In this document: piece by piece, positions 51,394 through 61,271 of the stretch
How positions within the stretch are numbered: position 1 is the first letter of the stretch
Layout of the letters: each line of letters starts with the position of its first letter
The notes under the pieces: model-generated
The model's input: only the letters and a program-made list of their open reading frames with translations
What the model was told of the DNA's origin: nothing
The model's database searches: none
Program-made: the position numbers and the translations under genes
Assembly (NCBI RefSeq): GCF_002154225.1
Contig: NZ_MTSE01000003.1
Span: 558,001 to 622,000, forward strand
Length of the DNA stretch: 64,000 nt
Direction of reading: 5' to 3'
DNA from: Hymenobacter crusticola
GTDB lineage: Bacteria > Bacteroidota > Bacteroidia > Cytophagales > Hymenobacteraceae

Positions 51394-53859
51394 TTAGCTG
51401 CGAACTACCTTTAGCTGCTTTTTCAACCCTTCGATACGCGTCTTAGCCTCATCGATTCGGCCTTGGTATTCAGCACGGAGCTGATCGGCGTTTTTCGACC
51501 GAGCAAAGAAGTCGAGGTTAGTTTGCAGGGTAGAAATGTCGTTTTCGAGTTCGTTGATTTCTCGCCGTAAGCCCTGCTCCTTCTTGTACAGCTGCTGCTG
51601 CGAATCAGGGCTAGCTTTCAGGCGCTCCACCTGCAACTGGAACAATAAGTCGTTGCGCTCGGCGTAGGCAAGCCCAGGAACCGTATCGAGGTACTTGCCC
51701 ATCAAAGTCTGGAACTTCTCTTCGGCTCGCTCAGCAGCACCGCGGGGTGCTGCCGCAGCGCTTTCGAAGGCTCGCCAGTCGGCTACGTGTTGCCGGAAGC
51801 CTTCCAGCGTACCGGGGTTGTCCGCGTCGAGGGCCGAAAGGGCATCTGACAGACGGTCGAGGTGAGCCGCCTGCTCGCTGGAAACTTGCTGGGCTTGCTG
51901 CTCGCGCTGCTTAGCCTCTTGGTTTTTCCGGTCGAAGAAAGCATCACAAGCCGTGCGGAAGCGGTTCCATACTTTGTCAGACTGCTTCTCGGGTACTCGG
52001 CCAATTAGCTTCCACTCCTTCTGCAAGCGAATTACGATTTCACGGCCCTCTTCCCAATTCGGATTTTGCAGCGCTGCTTCAGCTTGCTCGCACAGCTCTA
52101 GCTTGCGCTTTAGGTTAGCATTCTTCTCCTCATCAAGCGCTTTAAAGAACTGGTTTTTGTGCTGGAAGAAGCCTTTGTAAGCCGACCAGAACTGCTTGTT
52201 CATTTGCTCGGCTTTGTCGCGGGGCACGAGGCCGGCGGCATCCCAGTCTTCCTTAAGCTTTTGCAACTCGTCGGTTTTGGAGCGCCATTCGTTCACGCGC
52301 TCGGTGTGGAAGTCGGCAAAGGGCTTGATCTGCTCCAGTAAAGCCGATTTACGACCCAGGTTCGCATTTTCCTGCGCCGTGCGCACATCCACAAACTCTT
52401 TCTTACGGTTGTGCACCTTCTCCGATGCCTGCAAGAAACGGTTCCAGATTGGCTCCCGCTGCTCGTTGGGCACCGGCCCGACGTGTTTCCACTCCTCGTG
52501 CAACTGCCGAAGCTCCTGCAAGGCTTTGTTGATGCTGCTTTGCTGATTCAGCGCCTCCGCACGCTGAATCAGCGCTTCTTTGGCTTCGAGGTTGCGGCGG
52601 CGGTCCAGCTCCTTCATCTCGAAGAATAGACCGCGGTTGTTATAATAAATATCGAGCAGAGCGTGGTAGCTGTTCCACAGTTCTTGTGCGTCCTTCTGCG
52701 GAACGGGCCCCGTTACTTTCCAATCGTTCTGCAAGGCCTTGATGCGAGCCGAACTGTCTTTGGTTTCGGACGATTCTACCAGCAGGCGGAGCTGAGAAAG
52801 TAAGTGCTGCTTGTGCGCTAGGTTGCGGGCGCGCTGCTCGTCCTCCGCTTTAGCGTCGCGGGCGCGGCTTTCCCGGAAATCCTGCAGGGCTTTCGTTACC
52901 TCCTGGTAGCCATTCGGGTTTTGAAAAACAAACCCTTCAGCTTCGCCTCCTTCGGCCGTAAAGCGCTGGCGCGCGGCGTTGCGCTCGTTGCCGATGGCTT
53001 GTTCGTATTGCCGGTTTAAGTCAAAAATTTGCTTGCGGTTCTGGCGGGCATCGGGCCGACGAAGCAGACCTAGCAGGTAATCGGCCTGAGCGGCTACATC
53101 CAGCTTTGCGAAGTCGGGGGCGGCCGTTTCAGGGACGTAATCATCTTCCTCTTCTGCAGCGCCTTGGGCGTGGTGCAGCTCCGCAGCGGCCTCGGCAGCC
53201 CCTTCGTTGTCGGAAGTTGGAAGGGCAGCTAGGTCGACTGGCGCGTTTTCGATGTCCTCGGCTGAGGCCAATGAATAGGCAGGTAGCGTGGTCGTAGCTG
53301 GCGCGTCAGGAGCCGTAGCCGGGGTATCTTCACCCGCAACGCCGGTAAGCGCTTCGGGCTCGGGCGATGTTGCTGGTTGCTCTTCCGTTACAGACTGAGA
53401 ACTAGCTGTCAGGGCTTCGGTTTCTGGCGTGATGGGCGTACCCTCTTCAGCGTGAGCACTGAGTACCCCCGGGTTTTGAGCGCCGTAGTGGTTTTCGGCG
53501 CGAGCCAACGGCTCCGAAGCCGGTGCGCTGATGGAGGCAGGCTCCTCCCCAATCACGGCGTTAGAAGGCTCCGCATGTGCTTCGGCCGTACCAGCGTCGG
53601 CAGGCTCGCCAGCAGGAGGAGCCGGGACACCTTGGGCCGGGCGCTCCGTGATATCCTCAGGAGCCGTGGCTGGGGCAGCAGCCGTCGTTTCGGCCGGAAT
53701 ATTGGCAGGCGCAGGCTCCTGATCGGGCGGAGCTGGAGCAGCGGCCGCCGGATCTTGTTTGGATTGGATCTCAGCGAGGCGACGCTCCAGAATGCTCATC
53801 GGCGACTCCGAGGCGGGATCGGAGTGATTGGGGGCAGTGTTTTCGTTTTCAGGTACCAT
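51394..53859 (-). CDS. DUF349 repeat protein with long acidic N-terminal region
   Basis: 821 residues. The first 250 are low-complexity, Ala/Glu/Pro-rich and acidic, probably disordered. The rest is helical with four DUF349-type repeats of about 75 residues, marked by DWKVTGPVPQKDAQELW, EWKHVGPVPNEQREPIW, DWDAAGLVPRDKAEQM and EWKLIGRVPEKQSDKVW. A C-terminal coiled coil begins about residue 755 and ends GLKKQLKVVRS. DUF349 proteins are widespread in Bacteroidota with poorly known function. No signal peptide, so cytoplasmic. The algH gene lies directly upstream on the same strand, 62 bp away. Confidence 0.85.
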   Translation of the reverse strand: MVPENENTAPNHSDPASESPMSILERRLAEIQSKQDPAAAAPAPPDQEPAPANIPAETTAAAPATAPEDITERPAQGVPAPPAGEPADAGTAEAHAEPSNAVIGEEPASISAPASEPLARAENHYGAQNPGVLSAHAEEGTPITPETEALTASSQSVTEEQPATSPEPEALTGVAGEDTPATAPDAPATTTLPAYSLASAEDIENAPVDLAALPTSDNEGAAEAAAELHHAQGAAEEEDDYVPETAAPDFAKLDVAAQADYLLGLLRRPDARQNRKQIFDLNRQYEQAIGNERNAARQRFTAEGGEAEGFVFQNPNGYQEVTKALQDFRESRARDAKAEDEQRARNLAHKQHLLSQLRLLVESSETKDSSARIKALQNDWKVTGPVPQKDAQELWNSYHALLDIYYNNRGLFFEMKELDRRRNLEAKEALIQRAEALNQQSSINKALQELRQLHEEWKHVGPVPNEQREPIWNRFLQASEKVHNRKKEFVDVRTAQENANLGRKSALLEQIKPFADFHTERVNEWRSKTDELQKLKEDWDAAGLVPRDKAEQMNKQFWSAYKGFFQHKNQFFKALDEEKNANLKRKLELCEQAEAALQNPNWEEGREIVIRLQKEWKLIGRVPEKQSDKVWNRFRTACDAFFDRKNQEAKQREQQAQQVSSEQAAHLDRLSDALSALDADNPGTLEGFRQHVADWRAFESAAAAPRGAAERAEEKFQTLMGKYLDTVPGLAYAERNDLLFQLQVERLKASPDSQQQLYKKEQGLRREINELENDISTLQTNLDFFARSKNADQLRAEYQGRIDEAKTRIEGLKKQLKVVRS

Positions 53860-53921
53860 GATTCAGCAGAATGGCCCGCAAGGTAAGCAGCGGACAGTGG
53901 AAAGCGGGGCGACAAATATGA

Positions 53922-54479
53922 TTAGTTCAGGCGTGGGTCCACGGGATAGTTGGACAAAACACGGTAACGGCCGCCTTTTTCGCGTAGGATGGATTGCCAG
54001 AAGGCATCATTATCCAAAGTAAATACTTTCCCCGCAGCATTGGGGTGCACAATCCAAACATTTTCCCCTACCTCGTCGGTGAGCTGCCCGGCCGTCCAGC
54101 CCGAGTAGCCAACGTACAGACGCACATCATCGGCGGCTAGCTCGCCACTGAGCAGCAAACCGAGTAACACTTGGAAGTCGCCACCCCAGTAAACATCTTG
54201 CCCAACAGCTACTGCATCTGGGATATCGGCGCGACGGTGCAGGTAGTGCAACGTATCTGGCTGCACTGGCCCACCTAGGCCGAGCGGCAGGTGAGCGGCA
54301 GGCGAAGCCTCGCCGTCGGGCAACTCGAGCACGTCGCCAAGCTGAAGGTTGGTTGGGCGGTTGAGCACAAGCCCGAAAGATCCTTCTTCTTCGGAATGAC
54401 GGCACAACAAAATAACGGTGCGCTCAAAATTAGGGTCGCCCAGAAAGGGCTGTGATATGAGGAGGCTACCTGATTTCAT
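53922..54479 (-). CDS. YqgE/AlgH family protein
   Basis: 185 residues covering the whole AlgH/DUF179 domain: [20 protein letters not shown] at the N-terminus, [10 protein letters not shown], then [14 protein letters not shown] and the [12 protein letters not shown] motif. Members are cytoplasmic proteins of unknown biochemical role, often conserved as single copies. It precedes the DUF349 gene, forming a likely two-gene unit. Confidence 0.9.
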   Translation of the reverse strand: MKSGSLLISQPFLGDPNFERTVILLCRHSEEEGSFGLVLNRPTNLQLGDVLELPDGEASPAAHLPLGLGGPVQPDTLHYLHRRADIPDAVAVGQDVYWGGDFQVLLGLLLSGELAADDVRLYVGYSGWTAGQLTDEVGENVWIVHPNAAGKVFTLDNDAFWQSILREKGGRYRVLSNYPVDPRLN

Positions 54480-54809
54480 GGAGCAATTCTTCTTTATCAG
54501 TTAACAAACACCAATGATCCACTTGCATCACGAGCACTTGCGCGGGCTACAAAGCAGCTACATAACATCGACCTAGGGAAGTGCCTAGCTGCTCTGCCCC
54601 TCTGTCGTTTACGCAGCTTCTTTACAAGTGTCTTACGTCGGTTGAGTAGTTGCAGGTTCCCGACACCCGTACATTATGCTACCTTGCGTCCGCTCTACAA
54701 CCGTTGCCGTTGCGCAATTATTGCTTTGCTAACGGCGGGAAAAGGCCCAGCAAGTGGCTCTCAAACCATACGACGGGCTATTGGTTACCTGCTCAACACG
54801 ATTTGCTTC

Positions 54810-55463
54810 ATGACCAACGACCAACAACTAGCCGATCTACGCAAAACGTACGCGCAGCGGACGCTCACTGAAAGCGAGGTGGCCCCGGATGCTGTCCAGC
54901 AGTTTCGCACCTGGCTCGATGAAGCCTTGGCTGCTCACCTCGACGAACCCACCGCCATGACCCTAGCGACCGTGGGCGCTGATGGCCAGCCTTCTACCCG
55001 TGTAGTGCTCCTGAAAGGCTTACCCGACGATGCGGGCTTTCTGTTTTATACCAATTATGACAGCCGCAAGGGCCAGGAGCTAGCCCATGATGCGCTGGCA
55101 GCGCTCAACTTCTTCTGGCCGGGCCTGGAGCGGCAGGTGCGAGTAGAAGGAAAAGTGGAAAAAGCCGCCGCCGCTACCTCAGACGCGTATTTTCAAAGCC
55201 GGCCACGCGGCAGTCAGCTAGGTGCCTGGGCTTCGCCCCAAAGCCAGGTGATCGGCAGCCGCGAGGAGCTAGAAGCGCGTGAAAAGGATCTAGAAGCACA
55301 GTTTGCTGGGCAAGACCCACTTCCCCGCCCGCCGCACTGGGGCGGCTACCTCCTGCGCCCCACCCGCGTCGAGTTTTGGCAGGGCCGCCCGAGCCGCCTC
55401 CACGACCGAATTTTGTACGAGAAAGATGGGGCTGGCTGGCGCCGCAGCCGCTTGGCCCCGTAG
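54810..55463 (+). CDS. pdxH: Pyridoxamine 5'-phosphate oxidase
   Basis: 217 residues from ATG 54810 ([11 protein letters not shown]), which matches the usual length and N-terminus; 56 further open codons upstream lack similarity. FMN/PLP-binding features: [21 protein letters not shown] (split as [11 protein letters not shown] and [14 protein letters not shown]), [46 protein letters not shown], and the final [19 protein letters not shown] ([18 protein letters not shown]). It makes pyridoxal phosphate from pyridoxine or pyridoxamine phosphate. No vitamin B6 genes are next to it. Confidence 0.95.
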   Translation: MTNDQQLADLRKTYAQRTLTESEVAPDAVQQFRTWLDEALAAHLDEPTAMTLATVGADGQPSTRVVLLKGLPDDAGFLFYTNYDSRKGQELAHDALAALNFFWPGLERQVRVEGKVEKAAAATSDAYFQSRPRGSQLGAWASPQSQVIGSREELEAREKDLEAQFAGQDPLPRPPHWGGYLLRPTRVEFWQGRPSRLHDRILYEKDGAGWRRSRLAP

Positions 55464-55613
55464 TCATTTACCTTCTACCATTGATCGTGTCCCAAGGTAA
55501 TGGCACCTTGATTGGCAGAGGCGAACAGAAGCAAGTGCGCTTCGCGTCTGCGCTTAATTGATCCAATGGTCCATGCTGAAGATCGGTAAATGTTACTTAC
55601 TAAATAAGCTTCT

Positions 55614-56921
55614 GTGGCTGAAATTCGACCTGTACGCGGCTGGCGCTATAGCCCAGCGCTTAGCCCGACGATTGACTCATACGTTTCTCCCTTGTTTGAT
55701 GTAGTGTCATCTAAGCAGCGGGCGGCACTTTATAATAATCCGCTCAATAGCATTCACGTGTCGGTGCCGCAGGGAGAAGACGCGGCAGGCGCCGCCCTAC
55801 GCCGCCTCACCGAGTGGCAGAAGGCAGACGTGCTGCTGCAAGACGCGCTGCCGGGCCTGTACGTATACTATCAATACTTTCGGCTGCCCGGCAGCGCGCG
55901 CGAATACTGTCGAAAGGGTTTTATGTGCCACATCCGCGCGTATGCCTGGGAGGAAAACGTAGTGCTACGCCACGAGAATACGCTGCCGGTGTCGGTCAAT
56001 GACCGGGCTGAGCTGCTGGCGCGCACGCAGATGCAAAGCAGCGCGACCCACGGCCTGTACCGCGACGAAGCCTTCGAGCTGGAGTACTACATGGACGAAG
56101 CTGTGCAGGACCCGCTCTACCAAACGGAAGACTACCAAGGCGTCCGCGACGTGCTAGCCGTGATCCAAGACCGGACAGTTATCCGCAAATTCCAGGCGCT
56201 GCTGGCCGAAAAGCAAGTGATTCTAGCCGATGGCCACCACCGTTACGAAGCGTCTTTAGCCTATCGTCAGGCCAGACAAGCAGCTGATTCAAAGGCTACT
56301 GGTTATGAGCCCTGGAATTACCACTTGATGTACCTAACGAATGCGGCAGCCGATGATCTGCGCATTCTACCGACGCATCGGCTGCTGCTAGAACTGCCCG
56401 GCCAACTCACCGACGAAGCCTTTTTGCAGCGCCTCGGTGAGTTCTTCCTGGTGCTCGCGCAGGACGATGCGTATGCCTTGCCCGAAGTTATTGCAGGCAA
56501 GACCTGGGCCTTCGGCTTGTACCTAGGTGGGCAGGCCTATAAGCTGCGACTACGGCCTGAGGTGCACGCCCAACTTACCTGGGAAACAACAGCGCAGGTG
56601 AAGGCGCTCGATCTGACGGTGCTGCACTACTTTGTGCTGGAGCGGGTGCTGGGCATCGTGGGGCCGGAAGCGCAACGCAACTGGCCTGGGGTAGCTTATG
56701 TGCGCAGTTTCTCCGAATGCCTGGCTCAGGTAGACCGCAGCGCGGCGCGGGCCGCCTTCATTACCAACGAAGTAACTATGGACGAAGTGGAGCGCGTGTG
56801 CCACTCCGGCGCCGTGATGCCGCCCAAATCCACGTTCTTTTATCCCAAAACTATCGTTGGCTTCCTGTTCACGAGCATCCGCGACGCAGAAGCCGACAAC
56901 TCCTTTCTCCAATGCGTTTAG
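55614..56921 (+). CDS. DUF1015 family protein
   Basis: 435 residues from a GTG start (55614). The family features are present: an N-terminal IRPVRGWRYSP, SYVSPLFDVVSS, and the conserved ADGHHRYEASLAYRQ (about 204-218) that gives the family its HHRYE signature, with VMPPKSTFFYPK at the C-terminus. DUF1015 proteins occur in many bacteria and archaea, and some relatives phosphorylate serine. Here its role is unknown. Its stop overlaps the start of maf by 10 bp, so the two are co-expressed. Confidence 0.88.
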   Translation: MAEIRPVRGWRYSPALSPTIDSYVSPLFDVVSSKQRAALYNNPLNSIHVSVPQGEDAAGAALRRLTEWQKADVLLQDALPGLYVYYQYFRLPGSAREYCRKGFMCHIRAYAWEENVVLRHENTLPVSVNDRAELLARTQMQSSATHGLYRDEAFELEYYMDEAVQDPLYQTEDYQGVRDVLAVIQDRTVIRKFQALLAEKQVILADGHHRYEASLAYRQARQAADSKATGYEPWNYHLMYLTNAAADDLRILPTHRLLLELPGQLTDEAFLQRLGEFFLVLAQDDAYALPEVIAGKTWAFGLYLGGQAYKLRLRPEVHAQLTWETTAQVKALDLTVLHYFVLERVLGIVGPEAQRNWPGVAYVRSFSECLAQVDRSAARAAFITNEVTMDEVERVCHSGAVMPPKSTFFYPKTIVGFLFTSIRDAEADNSFLQCV

Positions 56922-57511
56922 TTCTGGCTTCTAACTCCCCGCGCCGGCGGCAGCTCCTCTCCGACCTAGGTCTGCCCTACGAGATTCGTTTGCAGGAAGT
57001 AGACGAAAGCTTCCCGGCTCATCTGGTGCGCGCCGAAGTAGCGGAGTACCTAGCCGCCCACAAAGCCGAAGCATACCGCGCCGCCCTAGCCCCCGATGAG
57101 GTGGTGCTCACCGCCGACACCATCGTGTGCCTCGACGATGATGTGCTGAACAAACCTGCTGACGCGGCCGAAGCCATTCAGATGCTTACGCGCCTGCAAG
57201 GCCGCGTCCACGACGTGTACACGGGGGTGTGTCTGCTCACTGGCGAGGGCCAGCGCGTGGTGTTTTCCGATCAAACTCGCGTTTACTTTCGGGCCCTCTC
57301 CCCAGCCGAAATCGAGTTTTACGTGCAGCAATACAAGCCTTTCGATAAAGCCGGTGCTTACGGCGCGCAAGATTGGATCGGCATGGTCGCCGTGACGCGG
57401 TTAGAAGGCTCCTACTTCAACGTGATGGGCTTGCCCGTGCACCGGGTGTGGGAAGAGCTGGTGAAACTAGGGTTTGGCCTAAACGAGGTGCCAAGCCTAG
57501 CCGCCGTGTAG
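56912..57511 (+). CDS. Maf-like nucleoside triphosphate pyrophosphatase
   Basis: 199 residues from ATG 56912, inside the end of the DUF1015 gene. Maf motifs: LASNSPRRRQLLSDLGL (4-20), DESFPAH, LTADTIVCLDDDVLNKP with the conserved Asp, and the C-terminal DKAGAYGAQDW and NVMGLPV. Maf enzymes hydrolyse non-canonical NTPs or dTTP/UTP, preventing misincorporation. Which nucleotide this member prefers is not visible. No other Maf copy is in the window. Confidence 0.9.
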   Translation: MRLVLASNSPRRRQLLSDLGLPYEIRLQEVDESFPAHLVRAEVAEYLAAHKAEAYRAALAPDEVVLTADTIVCLDDDVLNKPADAAEAIQMLTRLQGRVHDVYTGVCLLTGEGQRVVFSDQTRVYFRALSPAEIEFYVQQYKPFDKAGAYGAQDWIGMVAVTRLEGSYFNVMGLPVHRVWEELVKLGFGLNEVPSLAAV

Positions 57512-57611
57512 CATTTAGCTAGCCAAACGCATTGGCCTAGAATAACAGCAAGTAGCAATCTGCTTATCAATCATGTACTTTGCTGATCGGTTAGCTTCTT
57601 ACGCTTATTCT

Positions 57612-59012
57612 ATGAGAACCAGGCTATTGTTCCTAATCCCACTGCTGTGGTGCCTGCCAGCCGCCGCCTGCACGATTGTTTCCGGCACAGATCGGCACGG
57701 GCAGACGTGGGCCATGAACAACGAAGATTTTTTTCACACGGCCTCTACCTATGTAAACGTCTATCCGGCCACGGATAAAAATACCCTAGGCTACATCACC
57801 TTTACTTACGGCTCGCCCGAGAGTGGCATCCAAGGCGGCGCGAATGAGGCTGGCGTTTTTTTCGACATCAATGCTTTGCCGCCGCAAGTGTATAAGCTCC
57901 GCCGCGGCCGCCAACCGTTTCCGCACGGTTCTATGCTGGTGTACCTGCTGCAACGCTGCCAATCGGTACCGCAGTTTCTGGCTTTGTGGGATACCTACTA
58001 TATGCCCGACATGGGCGACGTGCAGGTGCACCTAGCTGATCGGCAGGGCAACCTAGCCGTCATCTCCCCCGACACCATCTTGCGGGCTACGCGGCAGCTC
58101 ACTTCCACTAATTTCAACGTGTGCGAGGGCCCCGCAAAACAAACCTGCTGGCGCTACCCCATTGCGCAGCGCCTGCTTGCTGCGCAAGGCGTCAGTCAGC
58201 AGAGCCTCGTGCAAATTGCGCAGGAAACCTCCTGGCGGGAGTTCACCACCACGGTTTACACAAACATTCACAACCTAGCTACCGGCGACATCTGGTTTTA
58301 TTTGGCCGAGGACTACCGTACGCCTTGGCACACTAACATTCACACGTTGCTGCAGCAGGGTCGAAAAAGTATCCTGCTAGCCAACCAATTCCCGCAAAAT
58401 GCCAGCCTCACGCTCACGAAGCTGCTCCACAACCAGCCCCGTGCAGCCGTTGTCGAGCAATTTCTGCGCACCAGCCAGCTGAGCAATGAAGAACGTGAAT
58501 CCGCTCTGCGCCTAACGTTCCTGAATTACTTCTACATGGAGAAGGATTTCGCACAGGCAAGCGTGCTATTTCCTATCTGGGAGCAGTATAGAGCAGTTAA
58601 TCCCCGGCTCGACAGCACTGAATTTCAGTTTACGAAGGCAGAAGTTTTGGCCACTCAGGGGCATTACCAAGCAGCAATCCACGTACTGGAAGCGGTGAAA
58701 AAACCTAGCTGGAAAACCGCGGCCCTCCTGCGTAATTTGCTAGAGCAAGAGCCCGCTGGCGTAAGCCTCACGCTGGCCGGGTTCCCGCACGCGCAAGCCG
58801 TCGTCGTAGAAATCAGAGGCGAATACAATTTCTTGCGTTTTGCCCAGAAAACGCCCCAAGGCTGGGTTCTGCACTTAAAGACGGATCAGCCAGAGCTGAA
58901 GTACTGCTTTTACGTCGACGGCAAGCGGGTTCTGAGCCAACGTCAGCCCGTACTCCCGCACCAAGAAACTGGCAAAGGAGATTTTGCTGCGTTTAATGTC
59001 CTAAAACGCTAG
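57612..59012 (+). CDS. Ntn-hydrolase fused to helical repeats and a CBM48-like domain
   Basis: 466 residues from ATG 57612 (MRTRLLFLIPLLW). The signal peptide should be cleaved at AAA-CTIV, leaving Cys20 as the N-terminal nucleophile, as in choloylglycine hydrolase/penicillin acylase-type Ntn enzymes. The NNEDFF and GGANEAGVFFDI motifs support this, and the Ntn domain ends at about 285. A TPR-like region follows (about 295-385), then a final beta-sandwich (about 388-466) with VVVEIRGEYNF, GWVLHLKT and KYCFYVDGKRV that resembles AMPK/CBM48 glycogen-binding domains. The fusion is unusual. A bile-salt, amide or peptide substrate is unassigned. Confidence 0.7.
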   Translation: MRTRLLFLIPLLWCLPAAACTIVSGTDRHGQTWAMNNEDFFHTASTYVNVYPATDKNTLGYITFTYGSPESGIQGGANEAGVFFDINALPPQVYKLRRGRQPFPHGSMLVYLLQRCQSVPQFLALWDTYYMPDMGDVQVHLADRQGNLAVISPDTILRATRQLTSTNFNVCEGPAKQTCWRYPIAQRLLAAQGVSQQSLVQIAQETSWREFTTTVYTNIHNLATGDIWFYLAEDYRTPWHTNIHTLLQQGRKSILLANQFPQNASLTLTKLLHNQPRAAVVEQFLRTSQLSNEERESALRLTFLNYFYMEKDFAQASVLFPIWEQYRAVNPRLDSTEFQFTKAEVLATQGHYQAAIHVLEAVKKPSWKTAALLRNLLEQEPAGVSLTLAGFPHAQAVVVEIRGEYNFLRFAQKTPQGWVLHLKTDQPELKYCFYVDGKRVLSQRQPVLPHQETGKGDFAAFNVLKR

Positions 59013-59100
59013 CAGCTAGGTGCTCCAGCCACTCGCCTAAGGCTCCTGTGCGTAGCAACCTAGGGTGGTTAGCGAAGCTATCTGGGCAGGGTCAAATGAC

Positions 59101-59141
59101 AAAGGCTGTCATGCTGCGAATAGCTCAGCATGACAGCCTTT
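59101..59141 (+). terminator. Hairpin terminator after the Ntn-hydrolase gene
   Basis: Arms AAAGGCTGTCATGCTG and CAGCATGACAGCCTTT with a 9-base loop, followed by TATTATA. It lies between convergent genes and may serve both. Confidence 0.75.
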
Positions 59142-59228
59142 ATTATATACTCAGTACTGCTGCTCAACTAGTTAAACTACAGAATTCGGTAGTCCTTTTT
59201 TACTACTGAAACTCTTGCAAACGTTGGG

Positions 59229-59639
59229 TTACGGGTTTGGCTCAGCATCCAACCTAGCAAGCAAGTCCTTTTGAGCGGCTTCCCAAGTGTCAAGCTGCTT
59301 GTTTTCAGTCCACATGTCGCGGGGCTCCGAGTCTTTCAAGATGGCTTCCACAGCCTGCTGGGCTAGCTCTACCAACTCTTCGTCGTCGCTGATATCTAGG
59401 CGCTGCACCATAGGCAGCAAGCCAGGCAGAAAATCGGTGCCGGGATGACCGCGCCAGGCGGCCACAATCTCAGCGGCCGCTAGCGCCGGTAGCGCCGTCT
59501 CGGCTTCCACGTGTGCTTCCTCTTCGGCCGCTGCCACGAGGGCTTCCAGCAGCATTACTTCGCTGCCCGTATTCATAAAATCGCCCGCAAAATTGGTGGC
59601 GTCGTCGTTGTCGAAGTTGTAAGGTCCCCAGGCGGCCAT
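59229..59639 (-). CDS. DUF4259 family protein
   Basis: 136 residues. The DUF4259 opening is MAAWGPYNFDNDDATNFAGDF (split as MAAWGPYNFDNDD and ATNFAGDF), followed by an all-helical Ala/Glu-rich body with ALAAAEIVAAWRG. No signal peptide. The function of this small helical family is unknown. Single gene in the minus direction, near the end of the Ntn-hydrolase gene. Confidence 0.78.
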   Translation of the reverse strand: MAAWGPYNFDNDDATNFAGDFMNTGSEVMLLEALVAAAEEEAHVEAETALPALAAAEIVAAWRGHPGTDFLPGLLPMVQRLDISDDEELVELAQQAVEAILKDSEPRDMWTENKQLDTWEAAQKDLLARLDAEPNP

Positions 59640-59814
59640 AGTGTATTGTTCCGGTTATGGTTTGAAGCCTGATACGTGCTTGGCGGCAGAATGAACGACC
59701 AGAGCTAAGAGAAGTGCACTGGCAAGCCACGCAACTTTCTCTGCGCAGGCAGTCTGTTTCGCCACCTCTTGGCGCTAATTTCGCTGTGGGCTGGCGTTAG
59801 CGTATCTCTATACT

Positions 59815-61245
59815 ATGATTACTTTATATCGCTTGCCTTTTCTGTTTTTTATGAGCCTAGGCCTAGCGCTGCCGCTCAAGGCGCAAAAAGCTCACGTAGT
59901 CGAGCTGCACAAGCAAACCTTGGCACTTCCCGACCGCGGCTTCTACGTGCAGAAAGTAGTAGATGCCCGCCCCGACACCACAACGCTGGGGCAGGTGCAT
60001 ATAGGCGTGTTAAACCGCCCCGTGGAAGTAGTATTAGCGGGGCAGGCCGCTCCTTACCTGCACGAATACCTGACGCGGCAGCTGCCTGCTCGCCCCACCG
60101 ATCGGCCGGTAGTTTTGCGTATCACAGCCATGCGCGTTGCCGAAACCATTACCTACAACTCCGAAGTGGGAAAGGCCCAATGCACTTTTGAGTGGTATGA
60201 GCTCCTACCCACCGGGCATTACCGCCGGCTCGGTGGTGCCATGGGCTCGGCCAGCCGAGGCGGACTGGACGTTACGAGCTTTCACGCCAGTAACTTGGTG
60301 GCCGCCATGCAAAAGAGCCTGGAGCAGCTAAGCCTCCCAGGCACGGCTAACCCAGAAGCTCCGTTAGTTACTTGGGCACAATTAACCAGCACTGCCACCC
60401 TAGCTCCTAGCGGCACCGTGTATCCGGTGCTGGAAGCCGAAGTCATCAATAAGGGCCGCTACCGCACCTTTCACGATTTCCGCGACAACACCCCGGACCA
60501 TACGCTGCCCTTCGAAGTGGAAACGACAGCCAATACCGAAGGCAGCCTAGCCGGCACCTACCGGGTGCGCCCCTACATCACGGATGCTACCGGCAAGCAA
60601 CGCCCGCTACCCGCCGATACGTGGGGCTTTTCGGATGGAAACCACGTTTTTATTCGTTACCAGAATACTTATTTTCCGCTAGAGCGACGCGGCAACCTGC
60701 TCTCTTTCCGCGTATATTCCGTGCAGCCGGGGCCGCTCTTTATCGGAGCCGGTGGCTTGCTTGGCGCGGCCGTAGGAATAGCACTTTCGGCGGCCATGAC
60801 GCACGCGTACGAACACGAGTTTACCGTGGATATCACGAATGGCAACGTGTTCAACGCCACCAACCTAACGCAGGTGAGCGGCCCGGTAGCCGACTCTGCC
60901 AAGGTGGTTTTGTACCGCTTCGAGGGCGCCAAAGTGGGGCTGCCGGCGCTGGTGCTGCTTAATGGGGTGCCACAGGATAGCCTGAAGGCTAACGCGCAGC
61001 TGGCGTTGCGCTTGCACCACCAATCGGGGCCATGGCGGCTCAGCCTCCGTACCGTCACCGGAGAAGCGAGCCTAGACTTGCGACCGAGTTTTCGCCAGCC
61101 CAATTTTGTTGAGTGCGCAGCAGCAACAGGGACCGTGCCCAACCTGCAGGCCGTGCCCGGCAAGGAAGGCGAGTTTGCGCTGCGCCGCATCGGCACCTGG
61201 CAACAAGCAGCCACCAAGCGCGCCGTGCGCACCGCCGCCAAGTAA
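59815..61245 (+). CDS. Secreted hypothetical protein, 476 residues
   Basis: A signal peptide ends at about residue 23 (ALPLKAQ). The N-terminal domain (about 25-175) begins VQKVVDARPDTTTLGQVHIG and resembles the alpha/beta fold of small periplasmic accessory proteins such as ABC-transport auxiliary lipoproteins, but I cannot confirm this. A middle beta-rich part (about 175-300) is followed by a hydrophobic glycine-rich segment, FIGAGGLLGAAVGIALSAAM (about 304-323), a likely membrane segment or signal-anchor. The C-terminal region is beta-rich. No database family is recognised. It stands alone. Confidence 0.6.
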   Translation: MITLYRLPFLFFMSLGLALPLKAQKAHVVELHKQTLALPDRGFYVQKVVDARPDTTTLGQVHIGVLNRPVEVVLAGQAAPYLHEYLTRQLPARPTDRPVVLRITAMRVAETITYNSEVGKAQCTFEWYELLPTGHYRRLGGAMGSASRGGLDVTSFHASNLVAAMQKSLEQLSLPGTANPEAPLVTWAQLTSTATLAPSGTVYPVLEAEVINKGRYRTFHDFRDNTPDHTLPFEVETTANTEGSLAGTYRVRPYITDATGKQRPLPADTWGFSDGNHVFIRYQNTYFPLERRGNLLSFRVYSVQPGPLFIGAGGLLGAAVGIALSAAMTHAYEHEFTVDITNGNVFNATNLTQVSGPVADSAKVVLYRFEGAKVGLPALVLLNGVPQDSLKANAQLALRLHHQSGPWRLSLRTVTGEASLDLRPSFRQPNFVECAAATGTVPNLQAVPGKEGEFALRRIGTWQQAATKRAVRTAAK

Positions 61246-61271
61246 CCGTTACGCTGTCAATTACTTAGCAA

